From NCBI RefSeq assembly GCF_018257575.1, contig NZ_JAERJP010000003.1, forward strand, positions 16,499 to 80,498: a stretch of 64,000 nt of DNA. Reading direction: 5' to 3'. A program made the position numbers and the translations under genes. The stretch comes from Tatumella sp. JGM91 (GTDB lineage Bacteria; Pseudomonadota; Gammaproteobacteria; Enterobacterales; Enterobacteriaceae). This document shows positions 1-9,158 of this stretch, piece after piece; position 1 is the first letter of the stretch, and each line of letters opens with the position of its first letter. The notes below the pieces were generated by a model, which worked only from the letters and a program-made list of their open reading frames with translations, had not been told where the DNA came from and searched no databases.

Positions 1-78
1 CCGAGCGGCTGAAGGCAGCGGTCTTGAAAACCGCCGATGGGAAACCATCCGAGAGTTCGAATCTCTCCTCCTCCGCCA
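1..78 (+). tRNA. serT: tRNA-Ser(UGA), 5' end outside window
   Basis: The sequence shows the D arm, an anticodon stem GCGGT/ACCGC around loop CTTGAAA (anticodon TGA), a long variable arm typical of type II tRNAs, a T arm with GTTCGAATC, and an encoded 3' CCA ending at base 78. About ten bases of the 5' acceptor strand lie before the window. It decodes UCA (and other UCN) serine codons. It is followed at once by an intrinsic terminator, so it is a single-tRNA unit. Confidence 0.93.
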
Positions 79-89
79 TATTTCAGAAG

Positions 90-116
90 AAACCAGCTAC
101 CAGGCTGGTTTTTTTT
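90..116 (+). terminator. Intrinsic terminator after tRNA-Ser
   Basis: The hairpin ACCAGC/GCTGGT with a short loop is followed by an uninterrupted run of T residues, eleven bases after the CCA end of the tRNA. Confidence 0.85.
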
Positions 117-346
117 CGTCGGTAGTCTCCTCCCTGAGCGCTTTTCCGCCAGTGGCGGGAACTTTACACGCACAGAAACAGTCTATTCTCACTAACGCTG
201 GCAATGAAGTTTGCTATAGTGATGGAAATCTTTGCTCTGACAGACGTCGCCGGAGAAGAGTGAAAGGCGGCTGACAGCCTGTTGATCTGCAAGGAATCTG
301 TCAGAGACAATAACCCGTGCCCCTCAGAATTCATGGATTAGTTACA

Positions 347-1846
347 ATGATTAAAAAATTAAGCTTGTGCACTCTCGCGGTGCTGGCGGCATTACCTGTA
401 AGTCTGAACGCTCTGGCGGAAGAAAATGGTATGCAACTGGAACAGGTTTTAATGCTGAGCCGTCATAACCTGCGGGCGCCGCTGGCGAATGGAGGCAGTA
501 TTCTTGAGCAGTCTGCCAGCCGGAGCTGGCCGCAATGGGATGTTGCCGGTGGTGAACTGACCACCCGTGGCGGAGTGCTTGAAGCTTACATGGGGAAATA
601 TACCCATGACTGGCTGGCCAGGCAGGGAGTAATTGATAAAAACCAGTGTCCGAACCCGGCGTCAGTATTTGTTTATGCTAACAGCCTGCAGCGTACTGTA
701 GCCACAGCACAATTCTTTGTCAGTGGTGCTTTCCCCGGGTGTGATATTGCCATTACCCATCAGGATGCAATGGGTACCATGGATCCGGTATTTAATCCGG
801 TGATCACTAACGGCAGTGCTGAATTTAAAAAGGCGGCAATTGAAGCGATGGTCGCCGCTGAGAAACAGCAGCAGTCGCAATTGCAGGGCGCTTACAGCCA
901 GCTGAATAAAGTGGCTGATTTCGCGAACGCTCCCCTGTGTAAAGGTAAAGAAAAATGCAGCCCGGGAAGTATGGCCAATACTTTCAGCATCGAAAAAGGC
1001 AAGGAACCTTCGGTTGACGGGCCATTGAAAATCGGCAACGCGCTGGTTGATGCGTTCACGTTACAGTATTACCAGGGATTCCCGGCTGATCAGGTGGCAT
1101 GGGGACAAATTAAAACCCCGGATCAATGGAAAGCCTTGTCTGAAATAAAAAATGCCTACCAGGATATTCTGTTCACTACACCACCGGTTGCCCATGATGT
1201 TGCTGCGCCGCTGGTTGACTATATACGCAGTCAGCTGATTGACCAGGATAAATCCAGCGCGCCGGTATTCACCTTTATGGTCGGGCACGATTCGAATATC
1301 GCATCATTACTGGCAGATCTGAAAGTGAAGCCTTACCAGTTACCGGGCCAGTATGAACAGACGCCGATTGGCGGACAGCTGGTATTTGAACGCTGGCATG
1401 ATAAAAACAACAACAAAGATCTGTTGAAAATCGAATACGTTTATCAGAGCACTCAGCAATTGCGAGATGCGGAGCCGCTGAGTCTGAGTCATCCGCCGCA
1501 ACGGGTGACTTTACAACTGGAAGGTTGTCCGACGGACAGCAACGGATACTGTGCCTGGTCCGATTTCGCGACTGTGCTGAATACCGCACTGCAGGGAACG
1601 GCTATGCAACCGCATATGGCAACTACTGACACTCCTGCAGCTGCGGGCCCGCAGCCGAAGGATGGAGCCGTAACCACGGCAGCCGGGACGGCTGCTTCTG
1701 CGCAACCCGCGGCAGAGAAACCGGCGAAACGCAGCGAGCCGGCACCAGCCCAGCGGACGTCCACAGAAGCTACTCACGCCTCAGGGGCAGAGGCCGGACA
1801 ATCCCGGTCGGGTCACAGTCAGGATAGTGGCGGAGAAAAGCACTGA
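347..1846 (+). CDS. agp: Glucose-1-phosphatase, periplasmic histidine acid phosphatase
   Basis: Agp hydrolyses glucose 1-phosphate in the periplasm and releases glucose for uptake. The protein starts with a Sec signal peptide (MIKKLSLC..., cleavage near ALA-EE). The histidine acid phosphatase signature RHNLRAP lies near residue 39, with the nucleophile His at about 40, and the proton-donor HD pair lies near residue 314. The ATG at 347 is preferred over the GTG at 317 because it begins the signal peptide, although its ribosome-binding site is poor. E. coli Agp has about 413 residues; this one has 499. The extra length is an Ala/Pro/Ser/Thr/Gly-rich tail from about residue 422 with no recognisable fold. 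A strong terminator follows. The gene stands alone; an extended -10 (TGCTATAGT) is visible at 212-220. The family call is secure; the role of the tail is unknown. Confidence 0.93.
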   Translation: MIKKLSLCTLAVLAALPVSLNALAEENGMQLEQVLMLSRHNLRAPLANGGSILEQSASRSWPQWDVAGGELTTRGGVLEAYMGKYTHDWLARQGVIDKNQCPNPASVFVYANSLQRTVATAQFFVSGAFPGCDIAITHQDAMGTMDPVFNPVITNGSAEFKKAAIEAMVAAEKQQQSQLQGAYSQLNKVADFANAPLCKGKEKCSPGSMANTFSIEKGKEPSVDGPLKIGNALVDAFTLQYYQGFPADQVAWGQIKTPDQWKALSEIKNAYQDILFTTPPVAHDVAAPLVDYIRSQLIDQDKSSAPVFTFMVGHDSNIASLLADLKVKPYQLPGQYEQTPIGGQLVFERWHDKNNNKDLLKIEYVYQSTQQLRDAEPLSLSHPPQRVTLQLEGCPTDSNGYCAWSDFATVLNTALQGTAMQPHMATTDTPAAAGPQPKDGAVTTAAGTAASAQPAAEKPAKRSEPAPAQRTSTEATHASGAEAGQSRSGHSQDSGGEKH

Positions 1847-1892
1847 TTTCCGGTGCAGCAATATCAGTCATCTGCTGACCGTACAGTGATAT

Positions 1893-1937
1893 AAAAAGGC
1901 AGCCCCGCAAATCAAATAATGCGGGGCTGCCTTTTTT
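1893..1937. terminator. Strong terminator after agp
   Basis: A long GC-rich stem (AAAAAGGCAGCCCCGC against its complement) surrounds a 12-base AT loop and ends in TTTTTT. A-tract and T-tract on opposite sides would let it work in both directions. Confidence 0.9.
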
Positions 1938-1954
1938 ATCCAGTGGTAAGAACT

Positions 1955-1980
1955 AAGAACAGGGGACTGACCCTGTTCTT
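1955..1980. terminator. Inverted repeat between agp and cycA ends
   Basis: A perfect 10-base inverted repeat (AAGAACAGGG ... CCCTGTTCTT) with a 6-base loop lies ten bases past the cycA stop. It probably ends cycA transcription on the minus strand, but it has no long U-tract, so this is an inference. Confidence 0.5.
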
Positions 1981-1990
1981 AATCGGGCAC

Positions 1991-3382
1991 TTATGCAGCT
2001 TTACGTTTTTGCACCTGCCAGCCGATAGCCAGCACAATAAACCATAATGGCGTTACCATCAGTGCCTGACGGGTATCCGGCTGTAAGGTTAATAGCACTA
2101 AGACAAAAGCAAAAAATAGCAGGCATACCCAGCTCATTACTTTCCCTGCCGGCATTTTAAACTCTGAAATATTATGTAGTTGCGGCCTTGTTTTGCGGTA
2201 AACAAGGTAACTGCATAAAATGATCGACCAGACGAACATAAATAAAATAGCGGAAACAGTCGTCACCAGAGTAAATACGGTCATGACATTAGGGATCAGA
2301 TAAATCAGGGCGATTCCTGCCAGCAGGCAGAAGCATGAAAACAGCAGACCACTGACCGGGACGGAGCGTGCTGACAGACGGGCAAACCTGCGATGAGCAA
2401 CCCCTTGTTCCGCCAGACCAAATAGCATCCGGCTGGTGGAAAAAATACCACTATTGGCGGATGACGCTGCGGAGGTAAGCACGACGAAGTTCACAATACC
2501 GGCAGCCGCAGGTAAACCTGTAAGCACAAACATTTCGACAAACGGGCTGCGTGAAGGAACGACCAGGTCCCAGGGCGTCACTGCCATAATGACTAACAGA
2601 GAACAGACGTAGAACATAATGATACGTAACGGGATAGCGTTAATTGCCCGTGGCAGAACCTTTTGCGGATCGCGGGTTTCGGCGGCAGTCGTCCCCACCA
2701 GCTCAATACCGACAAACGCGAATACGGCAATCTGAAATCCGGCAAAGAAACCGCTCAGACCTTTCGGGAAAAAGCCGCCGTGGGACCAGATATTACTGAC
2801 AGCCGCCCGGGTACCGTCCGGTGCGCTGTAGTGAATACCGGTTAAAACAATTCCTGTGGCGATCAGCGCAATAATGGCGACTATTTTGATAATAGCAAAC
2901 CAGAACTCCATTTCGCCGAACAGTTTTACAGTCGCAATATTCAGGACCAGGAAAACGGCAATACAGAGTATGGCGCTCATCCAGACAGAGAATCCCGGCA
3001 TCCAGAACTGCAAATATGACGTAATAGCAACAATGTCAGCAATACCGGTGACAACCCAGCAAAACCAGTATGTCCAGCCAGTAAAATAACCGGCCCACGG
3101 GCCGAGTAAGTCCGCTGCAAAATCGCTAAAGGATTTATATTCCATATTTGACAGTAATAATTCGCCCATCGCCCGCATAACGAAAAACAGCATAAAGCCG
3201 ATCAGCATATAGACGAAAATTATCGATGGTCCGGCAAGACTGATGGTTTTTCCGGATCCCATAAATAATCCGGTGCCGATAGCGCCACCAATCGCTATCA
3301 ATTGTATATGGCGATTATTTAAATTACGCCGCAGTTTTTGCGGATCCTCACCGGTCACATTATCCTGAGGTTGATGTGTCAT
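1991..3382 (-). CDS. cycA: D-serine/D-alanine/glycine:proton symporter CycA
   Basis: This is an inner-membrane permease of the amino acid-polyamine-organocation (APC) superfamily. It imports glycine, D-alanine, D-serine and the antibiotic D-cycloserine. The 463-residue protein has about twelve hydrophobic segments and is near identical to E. coli CycA across the first half (IGGAIGTGLFMGSGKTISLAGP near residues 31-52 is the substrate/TM1 motif; FAFVGIELVGTTAAE is the TM6 region). The start at 3382 has an AGGAA ribosome-binding site eight bases upstream. The mRNA leader is rich in CA and AAC repeats, which fits the known control of cycA by the sRNA GcvB in E. coli; here that is inference only. 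In E. coli cycA lies beside ytfE-fklB, so its place next to agp reflects rearrangement. Confidence 0.95.
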   Translation of the reverse strand: MTHQPQDNVTGEDPQKLRRNLNNRHIQLIAIGGAIGTGLFMGSGKTISLAGPSIIFVYMLIGFMLFFVMRAMGELLLSNMEYKSFSDFAADLLGPWAGYFTGWTYWFCWVVTGIADIVAITSYLQFWMPGFSVWMSAILCIAVFLVLNIATVKLFGEMEFWFAIIKIVAIIALIATGIVLTGIHYSAPDGTRAAVSNIWSHGGFFPKGLSGFFAGFQIAVFAFVGIELVGTTAAETRDPQKVLPRAINAIPLRIIMFYVCSLLVIMAVTPWDLVVPSRSPFVEMFVLTGLPAAAGIVNFVVLTSAASSANSGIFSTSRMLFGLAEQGVAHRRFARLSARSVPVSGLLFSCFCLLAGIALIYLIPNVMTVFTLVTTVSAILFMFVWSIILCSYLVYRKTRPQLHNISEFKMPAGKVMSWVCLLFFAFVLVLLTLQPDTRQALMVTPLWFIVLAIGWQVQKRKAA

Positions 3383-3697
3383 GTTTTTATTTCCTGTGAT
3401 TGTTTTTTCAGCTCTGTTGGCTGTTTTGTTGTTATCTGTCCGGACGATAGTCAGTATTTCGTAGCCAGTAAATGGCAGCGCCCTGACGGGGCCTGTTTAC
3501 CTTGTACCACACTCTCTGCAACCGGAGGAATAACCAGCGTAACCGGCCATGCTAAGTGATGATTTTTCACCCGGTATTTCTGAAGGACAAGGGCAGCGGA
3601 GCATCTATGGCCGGGTGATACAGGCAGCCATAACAAACAGCAGCAGGTCAGAAGAGGGGAATGTTTCCTGCCTCAGGGGAGACAGGAAAACAGACTA
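3383..3697 (-). promoter_or_regulatory. cycA 5' region with CA-rich leader
   Basis: No gene is visible in these 315 bases. On the minus strand the 20 to 60 bases before the cycA start carry an AACAACAAAACAGCCAACAG tract, the type of sequence bound by the G/U-rich R1 region of GcvB. The rest holds no clear coding potential; the short open frames here lack family resemblance. Confidence 0.4.
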
Positions 3698-3922
3698 TTA
3701 TTGCAAATAGCCCGATTTAATCTGTTTCAGCGTGGTAATAAATAATTCGGTATCGGCGTCAGCATCCAGTGAAGCCAGATAACGCTCCATATTCAGGATC
3801 GCCTTACCGGCATCGACCTGGCCCATGGATTGCAAAATACAGGTTATCATCATCTTCAGACAGGTGACTTCACGGGATAATGCTTCAGGGGTTTTTTCTG
3901 TAGGAAATTCTACATAATTCAT
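3698..3922 (-). CDS. yecF: DUF2594 family protein YecF
   Basis: This is a 74-residue soluble protein of unknown function, the same length as E. coli YecF. The shared core is SREVTCLKMMITCILQSMGQVDAGKAILNME, with a conserved C-terminal TLKQIKSGY. The start at 3922 is chosen over the longer frame to 3958 because of an ACGGAG ribosome-binding site and agreement with the family length. In E. coli yecF lies divergently next to uvrY-uvrC, and the same arrangement is kept here although uvrY is broken. It has no signal peptide or membrane segment. Confidence 0.85.
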   Translation of the reverse strand: MNYVEFPTEKTPEALSREVTCLKMMITCILQSMGQVDAGKAILNMERYLASLDADADTELFITTLKQIKSGYLQ

Positions 3923-4166
3923 TGTTTCAGACTCCGTTAACCGGCAATACCTTGCCATAATGGCGTGGATTATAACAGAATCATGATGGGGGCATTAGCA
4001 TTTTCCGCCTGACACAGAGGCCGGTATTGGCGGGGGAAGACCGGCGGGGAAATAACGGAAAACAGCGGATAGCCTGTATTTCTCGCGGGTATTATCCGGT
4101 AAAAGACAGAGAAGGTTCGGCAACTATTGCTATAATCAGAATTTGATAAGAGTCAAAAACGTAATG

Positions 4167-4382
4167 TCTCTCAACGGATCCCGGCGGCCTTTTATGTCAA
4201 ACTGCCAGAAATAAACCCGGTTGTTTCTTCTCTCAATACAGTTGAATCTCAGCCCTGAAACAGTGAATAGTTACCGTTACCGTATGTTCAGTAAACTGAA
4301 TATCAACGGCGATGCAGAGCTGACACCTCTTGCCATACGTCACGGGCTGATTAATACGGATTTGGTGATAAGCAGTGAATGA
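4167..4382 (+). pseudogene. uvrY: Remnant of response regulator uvrY (C-terminal HTH only)
   Basis: In the frame ending at the TGA at 4380-4382, the bases from 4239 encode QLNLSPETVNSYRYRMFSK followed by LNINGDAELTPLAIRHGL. This matches the last part of E. coli UvrY, the LuxR-type helix-turn-helix of the BarA/UvrY two-component system. Bases 4167-4238 still align without gaps to the preceding UvrY stretch (SLSEREL...) but are strongly diverged and carry an in-frame TAA at 4212. The whole receiver domain, including the phosphorylation site, is missing: only about 240 bases separate yecF from this remnant, where about 650 bases of uvrY should lie. The last 8 bases overlap the uvrC start, as an intact uvrY-uvrC pair would. 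An assembly error is possible but unlikely given the gradual decay. Confidence 0.88.
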
Positions 4383-6207
4383 TATTTTTGACCCTGCAGA
4401 TTTTCTTCGGACAGTGACCCACCAGCCGGGTGTATACCGTATGTACGGTACCGGTGATGAAGTTATCTATGTAGGTAAAGCGAAAGACCTTAAAAAACGA
4501 CTGAGCAGTTACTTCCGCGCTCAGGTCCCGGGCCGGAAAACAGAGGCTCTGGTGGCGCATATTGTGCATATTGATGTCACCGTGACTCACAGTGAAACGG
4601 AAGCCTTACTGCTTGAACACAACTACATTAAACTATACCAGCCCCGCTATAATGTCTTGCTGCGGGATGATAAATCTTATCCTTTCATCCTGCTCAGTAA
4701 TGATAAGCATCCACGGCTTGCATCCCACCGTGGTGCCAGACAGGCGAAAGGTGAATATTTTGGTCCTTTTCCTAATGGCAGTGCAGTGCGCGAAACCCTG
4801 GCCATTTTGCAGAAAGTCTTTCCTATCCGGCAATGTGAGAACAATGTTTATCGCAACCGGTCGCGTCCCTGTCTGCAATATCAGATAGGTCGCTGTCTGG
4901 GGCCCTGTGTCAGCGGGCTGGTCACGGAACAGGAATATCAGCAACAGACCGAATACGTCCGTTTATTCCTCGCGGGGAAAGATGATCAGGTATTGAAATT
5001 ACTGATCAGTCGCATGGAGCAGGCAAGTGCAGAGCTAAAATTCGAAGAAGCAGCCCGGCTCCGTGACCAGATTCAGGCGGTCAGACAGATCACCGAAAAA
5101 CAATTTGTATCAAACCAGGGGGATGACCTGGATGCTATCAGTATTGCTTTCGATTCAGGGATGGCCTGTGTCCATGTCCTGTTTATCCGTCAGGGGAAAG
5201 TACTGGGCAGCCGGAGTTATTTCCCTAAAGTGCCACCGGGTACTGAGCTTGCAGAAGTTGTGCAGACGTTTGTCGGTCAGTTTTATCTGCAGGGCAGTGA
5301 AGTCCGTACGTTACCGGGTGATATTCTGCTCGATTTTACCTTGCCTGAAATTAGTGTGCTGAGTGAATCTTTGTCAGAAATGGCGGGGCGTAAAATCAGC
5401 CTGCAAAGCAAACCCCGTGGTGACAGAGCACGGTATCTTAAGCTCGCCAGAACGAATGCGGCGACAGCACTGACGTCAAGACTGGCACAGCAGTCAACGG
5501 TCCATCAGCGGCTGGCTGCACTGGCCAGCTATCTTAGTCTGCCCGCAATTCGACGGATGGAATGTTTTGATATCAGCCATACTATGGGTGAACAAACGGT
5601 TGCATCCTGTGTTGTCTTTGATACCAATGGCCCGCTGCGTGCCGAATACCGGCGTTATAATATTACCGGCATTACACCGGGGGATGATTATGCGGCAATG
5701 AATCAGGTACTGCAGCGGCGTTACAGTAAAGCACTCGAGGCAAGTAAAATTCCTGATGTTATTGTGATTGATGGTGGTAAGGGGCAACTGGCTCAGGCGA
5801 AAGATGTTTTTGCGGGGCTGGAAGTCGACTGGGACAAAAACCACCCGCTATTACTGGGCGTGGCAAAGGGCAGTGACCGTAAAGCCGGGCTGGAAACCTT
5901 ATTTCTCGATGCAGAAGGCGAGGGGATGTCATTACCTCCTGACTCACCGGCACTGCATGTTATTCAGCATATCCGTGATGAATCTCATAACCATGCGATC
6001 TCCGGACACCGTCTGAAACGGGCGAAAGTAAAATCGGCCAGCAGCCTGGAAGGCATTGAAGGGATCGGACCTAAACGTCGCCAGCAGTTACTGAAATATA
6101 TGGGGGGCTTGCAGCCATTAAAAAATGCCACTGTTGATGAAATTGCCAGGGTTCCCGGGATTTCTGTGGCTCTGGCGGAAAAAATATTCCATTCTCTCAA
6201 ACACTAG
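4375..6207 (+). CDS. uvrC: Excinuclease ABC subunit C
   Basis: UvrC makes both incisions in nucleotide excision repair, acting with UvrB at damaged DNA. The 610-residue protein is full length. It has the N-terminal GIY-YIG nuclease ([25 protein letters not shown], residues 19-43; 3' incision), a zinc-type cysteine cluster (C in [27 protein letters not shown] around 150-177), the UVR domain that binds UvrB (about 203-238), the RNase H-like 5' nuclease core ([20 protein letters not shown]), and C-terminal helix-hairpin-helix motifs ([24 protein letters not shown]). The start is GTG at 4375, inside the end of the uvrY remnant, which suggests that translation was once coupled to uvrY. Confidence 0.98.
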   Translation: MNDIFDPADFLRTVTHQPGVYRMYGTGDEVIYVGKAKDLKKRLSSYFRAQVPGRKTEALVAHIVHIDVTVTHSETEALLLEHNYIKLYQPRYNVLLRDDKSYPFILLSNDKHPRLASHRGARQAKGEYFGPFPNGSAVRETLAILQKVFPIRQCENNVYRNRSRPCLQYQIGRCLGPCVSGLVTEQEYQQQTEYVRLFLAGKDDQVLKLLISRMEQASAELKFEEAARLRDQIQAVRQITEKQFVSNQGDDLDAISIAFDSGMACVHVLFIRQGKVLGSRSYFPKVPPGTELAEVVQTFVGQFYLQGSEVRTLPGDILLDFTLPEISVLSESLSEMAGRKISLQSKPRGDRARYLKLARTNAATALTSRLAQQSTVHQRLAALASYLSLPAIRRMECFDISHTMGEQTVASCVVFDTNGPLRAEYRRYNITGITPGDDYAAMNQVLQRRYSKALEASKIPDVIVIDGGKGQLAQAKDVFAGLEVDWDKNHPLLLGVAKGSDRKAGLETLFLDAEGEGMSLPPDSPALHVIQHIRDESHNHAISGHRLKRAKVKSASSLEGIEGIGPKRRQQLLKYMGGLQPLKNATVDEIARVPGISVALAEKIFHSLKH

Positions 6208-6276
6208 CATTGAAACAGCAGGGGCAATGTAGCAACATAGAGGCTATCGCTACCGTATCCAGGCTGTCAGTCCCCT

Positions 6277-6825
6277 ATGCAATTTAACATACCGACCTAT
6301 CTCACGCTGTTCAGGGTTGTTTTAATTCCCTTTTTTGTACTGGCGTTTTACCTGCCTTTTAGCTGGGCGCCGGTCTGCTGTGCGTTATTGTTCGTCCTTG
6401 CGGCGATTACTGACTGGTTTGATGGTTTTCTGGCGCGGCGCTGGAAACAAACCACTGCTTTTGGTGCATTTCTCGACCCGGTAGCAGATAAAGTTATGGT
6501 GGCAATTGCACTGGTGCTGGTGGCTGAATATTTTCACTCCTGGTGGATTACATTACCGGCTGCAACCATGATTGCACGGGAAATTATTATTTCTGCGCTG
6601 CGTGAATGGATGGCTGAAATAGGAAAACGTAGCAGTGTGGCAGTTTCATGGATTGGCAAAGTAAAGACAACCGCACAGATGCTGGCATTAGTTGCCTTGC
6701 TGTGGCGGCCTAACAGCAGTGTCGAGCTTGCCGGTATTCTGGCACTGTATATAGCGGCGGCATTAACTTTCTGGTCGATGTTCCAGTACCTGAGTGCGGC
6801 CCGCAAAGACTTGCTCGATCAGTAA
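6277..6825 (+). CDS. pgsA: CDP-diacylglycerol-glycerol-3-phosphate 3-phosphatidyltransferase
   Basis: PgsA makes phosphatidylglycerol phosphate, the committed step to phosphatidylglycerol and cardiolipin in the inner membrane. The 182-residue protein has the CDP-alcohol phosphotransferase signature D-x2-D-G-x2-A-R...G-x3-D-x3-D ([10 protein letters not shown] ... [11 protein letters not shown], about residues 47-72) and several hydrophobic helices. It follows uvrC by 69 bases in the usual enterobacterial order and is followed by tRNA-Gly. Confidence 0.97.
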   Translation: MQFNIPTYLTLFRVVLIPFFVLAFYLPFSWAPVCCALLFVLAAITDWFDGFLARRWKQTTAFGAFLDPVADKVMVAIALVLVAEYFHSWWITLPAATMIAREIIISALREWMAEIGKRSSVAVSWIGKVKTTAQMLALVALLWRPNSSVELAGILALYIAAALTFWSMFQYLSAARKDLLDQ

Positions 6826-6963
6826 GCAATGCGATGAAAATGACAGCAAATGATTGCTGTCATTGAAAAAATGGTTGACTGGTCTGTCGTGCTTAGTAGA
6901 ATACAGCACATCAAAAAATTGTCCGGATACAGCTTATACGCTTTATCAGCGATGGATAATATT

Positions 6964-7039
<76 letters not shown>

Positions 7040-7080
7040 GATTCAGATTTGCGAAACGAGAGAGTATTTGCAAGTCGCAG

Positions 7081-7106
7081 AAAAAAGGACCTTCGGGTCC
7101 TTTTTT
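7081..7106 (+). terminator. Intrinsic terminator after tRNA-Gly
   Basis: The hairpin AAAAAAGGACC-TTCG-GGTCCTTTTTT has a stable UUCG-type loop and a T-tract, about 40 bases past the tRNA end. Confidence 0.92.
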
Positions 7107-7159
7107 CGTTGCTATTTTCCCTCAGACAACCTTACCGTAATACCCGGACTATCGTGCCA

Positions 7160-7548
7160 AACGAAGCCGGGCTGATGTATGGTAATACTTTCCGCCAGGT
7201 ACTGAATGATACGGCACAGCGTTTGCGTGATCGCCAGAATTCACCGGCAGGGCTGGTCAGGATTAACGCCCCGGACGCGATTCTGTTATCAAACAATGCG
7301 GAAACACTGGTCAACGCAGCCCTTAAGGGGGCTGATATTGTGTTAATGCCGGACTGGCAGGCAGGTGAACTGTTACGACAAAAACGGTTTATTCGACTAT
7401 TACCGGAGTGGCAGGCCGGAGTCAGTCAGGAAAAAGCGTTATTGCCATGGTCTATCCCCGGGCGCGGTTTATCCCGCTGAATGTCCGTACCGTCAGTGAC
7501 TTTCTTGCCGAAAAATTCGGGTCACCTCCGTACTGGTCATATGACTAA
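7160..7548 (+). pseudogene. Decayed LysR-type regulator fragment
   Basis: One frame reads TFRQVLNDTAQRLRDRQNSP followed by AGLVRINAP, the linker and first strand of a LysR-family effector domain. It then jumps straight to LLSNNAETLVNAALKGADIV..LMPDWQAGELL, which belongs near the end of that domain. About 100-130 residues between them are missing, as is the N-terminal helix-turn-helix. Near 7430-7440, beside an A-run, the frame must shift to continue as VIAMVYPRARFIPLNVRTV and DFLAEKFG, the usual LysR C-terminus, to the TAA at 7546-7548. The fragment is therefore broken by truncation, an internal deletion and a frameshift. Its original target is unknown. Confidence 0.8.
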
Positions 7549-7650
7549 GGTATGCAGGTGACTGGCAGAGAAAGCGGGGCAGAAATGACCGGCAAAAAAA
7601 AGTCAGCGCCGATTTACGCTGACGATTCTATAGCAATGGAAAGCGGCAGG

Positions 7651-8508
7651 TCAGCCGGTCACTTTTTCAGACTGTAAGGTAAAGTCCTGATATAACCGGC
7701 GGGCCAGGCTGCTGACAGGGCCACAGGATAATGTTTTTTCTTCAATACGATTACAGTGCAATACTTTGCCATGGTTACCGGTACTGAAAATTTCGTCAGC
7801 GTTCAGTACATCTTCCGTTGTCAGTGTGACTTCTTCCACCGGAATACCTTCTGCGCGCAGCAGTTTAATCACCCGCTGGCGGGTAATTCCGTTCAGAAAG
7901 CTGCCATTAGGTAACGGGGTATACGCGGTACCCTGTTTAACAATCCAGAGATTTGCCGCAGCAAACTCGGCAATATTGCCTTCGGCATCCAGTACTACGG
8001 CAGTATTGAAGCCGCGCTGGTTAGCTTCACGGATAATACGCTGTGTATTCGGATACAGGCAGGAGGCTTTCGCTTCGGTAGGCGCCATGCTGGCATCCGG
8101 ACGGCGATAAGGGCTGAAAGTCGCACTGAAACCGTTATCTTCCGGAAGCGCAGTTTCAAAAATATGCAGTGCGAAAGTTGTACTGTCCGGATCCGGTAAC
8201 AGGAATCCGCCCGGTGAAAAGAACAGTACTTTAATATAATAATCGGTATCATGTGGCAGCTGAGTTAAGCCTTCACGGACTAAATCAGCAATATTTTCTG
8301 CAGAAATTTTAGGTGCCATTCCCATGGTAATAGCTGACTTTATCGCCCGCTGACAGTGGGCATCCAAATCCGGCAGATGGCCTTTAACGGAACGGGCACC
8401 ATCGAACACTCCGGAGGCCATCCATAGTGCATGATCGGTTAAACCAATAACCGGTTTATCCTTGGTACTCCACTCCCCATCAAACCAGATGATTTCGCGA
8501 CTATTCAT
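7651..8508 (-). CDS. Class IV PLP aminotransferase, branched-chain type
   Basis: This 285-residue cytosolic enzyme has the class IV aminotransferase fold of IlvE and D-amino-acid transaminase. Visible features are FDGARSVKGHLPDLDAHCQR (N-terminal substrate loop), the segment TEAKASCLYPNTQRIIREA, whose Lys is the expected Schiff-base residue, VLDAEGNIAEFAAANLWIV (conserved Glu), and NGITRQRVI (phosphate binding). It most resembles branched-chain aminotransferases, but it is shorter than E. coli IlvE (about 309 residues) and lacks the ilv operon context, so it is probably a paralogue of uncertain substrate. It stands alone between the decayed LysR fragment and the datA-like gap. The start at 8508 is preceded by GGAAAATAAATA. 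Confidence 0.85.
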   Translation of the reverse strand: MNSREIIWFDGEWSTKDKPVIGLTDHALWMASGVFDGARSVKGHLPDLDAHCQRAIKSAITMGMAPKISAENIADLVREGLTQLPHDTDYYIKVLFFSPGGFLLPDPDSTTFALHIFETALPEDNGFSATFSPYRRPDASMAPTEAKASCLYPNTQRIIREANQRGFNTAVVLDAEGNIAEFAAANLWIVKQGTAYTPLPNGSFLNGITRQRVIKLLRAEGIPVEEVTLTTEDVLNADEIFSTGNHGKVLHCNRIEEKTLSCGPVSSLARRLYQDFTLQSEKVTG

Positions 8509-8901
8509 TATTTATTTTCCAGATTGCCGATAGATTATTTACTATTGAAACGATGTTGTTCAGAAAACAGGAACAACAACAACGAATCCCAGCATAGCAA
8601 GAAAAAGTAGCCACTGAATAGTTTCTGCAGGGATGATTTTGATGCGATCTATTCCGGCCGTAGTGATGATCCTGCTCAGTACTTAAGGATCATTGATTAA
8701 ATTAATGATCTGCTACTAATCCAATATAGTTGTCTGATAACTATCGTATTATTCCAGTTAATACTGATTTTTTCAGTGGCTGTATTTTTTGACATGAACA
8801 AATAATAACCATTCAGTCTCAGGGATGTGATTTGATGATTGCTATCAGCAGGTGATAGCGGCATAATGCGCCTCCCCGAAATTCATCGCCAGATGGAAAT
8901 C

Positions 8902-8910
8902 TGTGGGTAA
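8902..8910 (-). promoter_or_regulatory. Near-consensus DnaA box (one mismatch)
   Basis: TGTGGGTAA reads TTACCCACA on the minus strand, one base from TTATCCACA. It lies 75 bases left of the first perfect box. Confidence 0.4.
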
Positions 8911-8984
8911 CATTACAATCAGTGACCTGTTTCCCGAAATATTGCCCAGTATTAATGGTAATATTCCGTTTTCTGTGAACAGAG

Positions 8985-8993
8985 TTATCCACA
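8985..8993 (+). promoter_or_regulatory. Consensus DnaA box
   Basis: TTATCCACA is an exact match to the high-affinity DnaA box of E. coli. It is the left box of the datA-like pair. Confidence 0.8.
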
Positions 8994-9051
8994 ATCGCCC
9001 ATACAACATTCCTCATAACTTACCGACATCACGAACGGATATTGTCGTGTT

Positions 9052-9064
9052 TAATGCATTGATT
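9052..9064 (-). promoter_or_regulatory. IHF binding site
   Basis: TAATGCATTGATT fits YAANNNNTTGATW, the reverse of the IHF consensus WATCAANNNNTTR, at every fixed position, and the bases to its right are AT-rich. It lies between the two perfect DnaA boxes, the place the IHF site takes in E. coli datA. Confidence 0.65.
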
Positions 9065-9149
9065 TAATTATTTATAATTCAAATATCTTCCTGATGCAGT
9101 ATTGGTCATATTTCGTCTGTACACCTTGAATCACCAAGCGTTTTTATTT

Positions 9150-9158
9150 TTATCCACA
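9150..9158 (+). promoter_or_regulatory. Consensus DnaA box
   Basis: A second exact TTATCCACA, in the same orientation as the one at 8985 and 165 bases further on. Confidence 0.8.

Noticed and set aside
8819-9016. 65-codon frame on the minus strand inside the datA-like gap
   Set aside because: Low-complexity match to nothing known, no good ribosome-binding site, and it contains a consensus DnaA box; treated as non-coding.
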